From Actinomycetota bacterium (GTDB taxonomy: Bacteria; Actinomycetota; Thermoleophilia; BMS3ABIN01): a DNA stretch of 64,000 nt. The stretch covers positions 62,001 through 126,000 of the forward strand of contig JAMCPM010000015.1 in assembly GCA_023382335.1 (NCBI GenBank). The letters run 5' to 3'. The notes under the pieces are model-generated. The model had not been told where the DNA came from, did no database searches, and saw only the letters and a list, made by a program, of their open reading frames with translations. This document shows positions 61,196-64,000 of this stretch, in pieces (positions within the stretch are counted from its first letter, which is position 1; every line of letters starts with the position of its first letter). Made by a program: the position numbers and the translations under genes.

Positions 61196-61696
61196 TTTGT
61201 TATCACCTCCCTCATCTTCGATTTCGAAATTAAGCAAGCATTTCTGCCTTGCCCCGAGCCCTTTGGAAGCTCGGCAAAAAAAATAAGGCACCCTTCACCA
61301 CTTGAAGCCAATCAATAAACAGGCGTACGGAATCACCTGGGCACAGTTTTCATCCCTGATTGACTAAAAGCGGCGAGGATACCTCGCCAGTAGACCGTTC
61401 TCCCCACAGGCATAAACCTTGGATCTCACCCTCCACCAAGCTCTGTGCCAAGCCTGGGTCCGGTTTATGCGGGAATCAGCCTATCGATGGTAATAATATC
61501 CGGACGAGAAAAGGCGGTCAAGAGCCCTAAAGAGAGTTTATTCCGCAATTTGCGGGAATTTGCTTGCAATCTATATTGCTTTATTAGAATTCCAGTCCCG
61601 GTCTTGCCCCGAAAACCATCAAGAATATAACATCTACGGATATGTTATCCGTTCTAGCTTGCAAATAGTGCGTGAATACGGTATAAAATAAGGAAA

Positions 61697-61714
61697 TGCT
61701 AACGTAATGCTAAC
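61697..61714. repeat. TGCTAAC direct repeat before int, 11-bp period
   Basis: TGCTAAC at 61697 and 61708, ending ten bases before the int start codon and overlapping its ribosome-binding region. A protein bound here would repress int. Confidence 0.65.
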
Positions 61715-61724
61715 AGGAGTGGGC

Positions 61725-62897
61725 ATGAAAGGACATGTAAAAAAGCGGGGAGGGACCTGGACAATCATATACGATCTGGGCAGAGATATTGACGGCAAGC
61801 GTCAACAGAAGTGGAAGGGGGGCTTTCGCACAAAGAAAGAAGCTGATGCTGAGTTAAACAAGATTTTACATGAGCTAAATTCGGGAGCTTATACTGAACC
61901 CAGTCGCGTTTCTGTGGCGGGTTACATGCGTAAATGGCTTAAAGAATACGCAAAGCACAACGTTACAGGCAGAACCTATGTACGTTACGAGGAAATCGTA
62001 GAAAAGCACCTAATTCCGGCACTTGGAAGGAACGTCTTGCCAGAGCTTAGACCGGCACAGATCTCGGCTTACTATAGTGAAGCTCTCTCTAATGGCAGAT
62101 TGAACGGAAAAGGTGGTTTATCTGCTAAGACGGTTCGGCAACACCATGCCGTTTTAAGAAAGGCTTTAGAACAAGCTGTTCAATGGCAAATGATAAATAG
62201 AAATCCTGCCGCCGCTGTGGCCGCACCTAAGCCGAAGCAACGGGAAATGACCGCCCTAAATGATGATCAGTTGGCAGAATTGCTGCATGCAGTTGAGGGA
62301 ACCCAAAACTATATTCCGATCCTCCTGGCCGCTACTACAGGAATGAGAAGAGGCGAGATATTCGGTCTAAAATGGCACGACGTGGATTTAGAGAAGCCCG
62401 AACCCATACTTCATGTTAGTCGAGCGGTTCAAGTTGTTAATGGTCAGGTCAGTTTAAAAGAGCCAAAAACACAAAAAGGGCGCAGGGGAATCGTTCTTTA
62501 TCCGCTCACCGTTATGGCTCTCAAGAAACATAGGATAGAGCAGAATGAGAATCGTTTGAAATTAGGATCTTCTTATCAGGATAACGATCTGATTTGCGCT
62601 CGTACAGATGGAACCCCCGTTAATGTGGATACGTTCAGCAAGACTTTTGCACAAATAATAAGAAAGACCGGCCTTCCTGTCTGCCGTCTTCATGATTTGC
62701 GACATTCTCACGCTACTAGCTTACTCGCTCAAAATACTAATCCTAAGATCGTTTCCGAGCGGCTGGGCCATGCCAATATAAATATCACCTTAGATACCTA
62801 CTCACACGTTTTACCTGGTCTGCAAGAAGAAGCAGTACTCAAAGTAAATGATTCCCTATCGTCAGCTATGCAGAGATTGGGTAAGAGTAACTCCTGA
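61725..62897 (+). CDS. int: Tyrosine recombinase (phage-type integrase)
   Basis: A 390-residue integrase. The N-terminal arm-binding domain (MKGHVKKRGGTWTIIYDLGRD .. RTKKEADAELNKIL) is followed by the core-binding SAM-like domain (SVAGYMRKWLKEYAKHN) and the catalytic domain with Arg in TTGMRRGEIFGL, HDLRHSHATSLL (His-x-x-Arg), LGHANI and the nucleophile Tyr in TLDTYSHVLP. ATG 61725 has AGGAG at the right distance, so I prefer it to 61707. It catalyses integration at tRNA-Arg, 840 bases upstream. Confidence 0.95.
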   Translation: MKGHVKKRGGTWTIIYDLGRDIDGKRQQKWKGGFRTKKEADAELNKILHELNSGAYTEPSRVSVAGYMRKWLKEYAKHNVTGRTYVRYEEIVEKHLIPALGRNVLPELRPAQISAYYSEALSNGRLNGKGGLSAKTVRQHHAVLRKALEQAVQWQMINRNPAAAVAAPKPKQREMTALNDDQLAELLHAVEGTQNYIPILLAATTGMRRGEIFGLKWHDVDLEKPEPILHVSRAVQVVNGQVSLKEPKTQKGRRGIVLYPLTVMALKKHRIEQNENRLKLGSSYQDNDLICARTDGTPVNVDTFSKTFAQIIRKTGLPVCRLHDLRHSHATSLLAQNTNPKIVSERLGHANINITLDTYSHVLPGLQEEAVLKVNDSLSSAMQRLGKSNS

Positions 62898-63057
62898 ACC
62901 GCTTGATGAGGGCTGAGAGAACAGCTGATGGCTTCTAATCGTCTTAAGCAGAGGGACCAGTATGTTATAATGTAAAAAATATAAAAATCGCGTTTTGAAA
63001 ACAACTTGAGGTCCGGCCTTCTGTCCGAATCTGAATATTTCAAAAACGCACATCCTT

Positions 63058-63096
63058 CCCTGTGAGGCTCGTCTCTCACGGGGATTTTCGATTTTT
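63058..63096 (+). terminator. Intrinsic terminator after int
   Basis: CCCTGTGAG pairs with CTCACGGGG (nine pairs, one GU) around GCTCGTCT, followed by ATTTTCGATTTTT. It separates int from the excisionase gene. Confidence 0.75.
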
Positions 63097-63184
63097 ATGG
63101 CCTCATCTCTAAAAAAGAAGGTGGTGATTTCCAACAGGAAACAGCTTAGTTTTGTAATTCGATTGTTCTATTGGAGGTTAACAA

Positions 63185-63391
63185 ATGCTTCAACATGAAA
63201 GTGAAAAATGGGCTTTCTCTATAGAAGAGGTAGCCCAGCTATTAGGAATAGGAAGGAACACTGCATATGAAATGTGTCGAATTGGCCGTATTCCCACGGT
63301 CAAGCTTGGCAGACGAAAGATAGTGCCAAGAAAGGCACTTGAAAAACTACTAAGTTCGGAGGAATCAATGAAAGATGACAAAGAATTGTGA
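63185..63391 (+). CDS. Excisionase / MerR-like HTH_17 DNA-binding protein
   Basis: A 68-residue protein: WAFSIEEVAQLLGIGRNTAYEMCRIGRIPTVKLGRRKIVPRKALEKLL is the winged-helix excisionase (HTH_17) domain. GGAGG precedes the ATG. It heads a run of overlapping genes and probably bends DNA for excision or represses int. Confidence 0.85.
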   Translation: MLQHESEKWAFSIEEVAQLLGIGRNTAYEMCRIGRIPTVKLGRRKIVPRKALEKLLSSEESMKDDKEL

Positions 63392-63695
63392 CAAGCATCC
63401 AAAAAGAAAGGCTATGTATTTTTACAAGAATATTTATTTATGTGAGGAATGCGGAAAGAAAGAAAATGCTGGAAATGGAAAACCAAAGAAAGTCCGCATT
63501 TCTTCCAGAAAATATTGGAAATTAAACAAACCGAAAAAACACAAGAAGCATGTCTATAGTGGGGTTGAATTAAATAAGCTTCGAGACGAACTGAGAATTG
63601 CGTATTTTAAAAAAAATCCATCGGATGTTCGAATTTACTTCGTTGAACCGGATAGTTTGAAAGGAGGAGAGAAAAATGACCTGGATGAAATTTGA
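63375..63695 (+). CDS. Small Cys-containing protein of unknown function
   Basis: A 106-residue basic protein. Near the N-terminus NCDKHPKRKAMYFYKNIYLCEECGKK could bind zinc. The rest is Lys-rich (KPKKVRISSRKYWKLNKPKKHKKHVYSG) and ends with an acidic tail. It overlaps the excisionase gene by 17 bases and the next gene by 20. Not recognised. Confidence 0.55.
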   Translation: MTKNCDKHPKRKAMYFYKNIYLCEECGKKENAGNGKPKKVRISSRKYWKLNKPKKHKKHVYSGVELNKLRDELRIAYFKKNPSDVRIYFVEPDSLKGGEKNDLDEI

Positions 63696-64000
63696 TATTA
63701 ATTTGGAGCAGCATCCAAAAACCCAAAGACTTGCTCGTATTCTCAAGATCTCTTTACCAACTACAATTGGGCATCTTTTTATGCTTTGGACGTGGAGTCT
63801 TAAATATGCTGAAGATGGTGATTTAAAGAAATATGAAGCTGCAGACATTGCAAACGGCATTCATTGGGATGGTGATCCCGAAATGCTAATAAGTGCTTTC
63901 AAAGAGACCAGCTTTATTGATGATGACGATCGCATCCATGACTGGGAAGGTCATCAAGGCGCTTTATTGGAGCTTAGAAAAGCGAATGCTCTTAGAGAAA
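63676..64000 (+). CDS. Phage replisome-organiser-like protein (5' part, cut by window end)
   Basis: Starts MTWMKFDINLEQHPKTQRLARIL after AGGAGG and stays open to the end of the window. The opening, with KTQRLARILKISLPTTIGHLFMLWTWSLKYAEDGDLKKYEAADIANGI, is the pattern of the N-terminal winged-helix domain of phage replication proteins (DnaD-like/replisome organiser). It suggests that the tRNA-Arg element has a phage-type replication module downstream. Confidence 0.65.
   Translation, partial: MTWMKFDINLEQHPKTQRLARILKISLPTTIGHLFMLWTWSLKYAEDGDLKKYEAADIANGIHWDGDPEMLISAFKETSFIDDDDRIHDWEGHQGALLELRKANALRE

Overview
The window looks like a chromosome segment of an actinobacterium, probably from a deep-branching anaerobic lineage. 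The reasons are the moderately high GC content, a PimA-like glycosyltransferase beside UPF0104 membrane proteins, a short HisG with a HisZ partner, a UbiA/MenG-type pair, and an hgcAB pair, which is known only from anaerobes. The taxonomy is an inference; no rRNA gene is present.

Layout. 0.1-9.6 kb: a secreted YCF48-repeat protein, a membrane-lipid/glycan group (two UPF0104 proteins and a GT4 enzyme), a KimA-like potassium importer behind a c-di-AMP riboswitch, and a glycosidase lipoprotein. 9.8-11.4 kb: arsR-hgcA-hgcB, the mercury-methylation genes, behind a perfect 26-bp palindrome. 11.4-19.7 kb: a 7-kb CDP-hexose/glycosyltransfer island between two 633-bp direct repeats (one mismatch), each carrying a complete PAS gene and the 3' tip of hgcB. 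19.9-22 kb: a MerR-receiver fusion and a double-KaiC ATPase. 22-31 kb: an accretion zone in which pieces of integrative elements are stacked on a tRNA-Leu gene. It contains three 58-59-bp copies of the tRNA 3' part, integrase-type 11-bp-period repeats, two toxin-antitoxin pairs, a UbiA/methyltransferase pair and WTWYD-repeat surface proteins.

31-48 kb is the conserved core: a metallophosphatase, a PEP-synthase-like protein without the catalytic Cys, a DUF47 protein, hisZGDBHAF, metK, and priA-def-fmt. 48.3-52.6 kb holds two further long WTWYD-repeat proteins. At 52.6 kb a serine-recombinase element sits on tRNA-Pro. It carries an XRE regulator, three tandem pseudoknot-forming repeats followed by a large folded region (a candidate new structured RNA), a glutamic-peptidase-like secreted protein, a lipoprotein and a damaged IS3 copy. 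58.7-60.5 kb is a PAS-GAF sensor split by an in-frame UGA. tRNA-Gly, -His and -Arg follow, and a tyrosine-integrase element (int, xis, start of a replication module) begins at tRNA-Arg and runs off the window.

Most likely functional units: the ArsR-controlled hgcAB operon (mercury methylation); the c-di-AMP-controlled K+ importer; the CDP-6-deoxyhexose operon, which may feed a polyprenyl-phosphate sugar to a GT-C transferase; the histidine operon; and the priA-def-fmt group.
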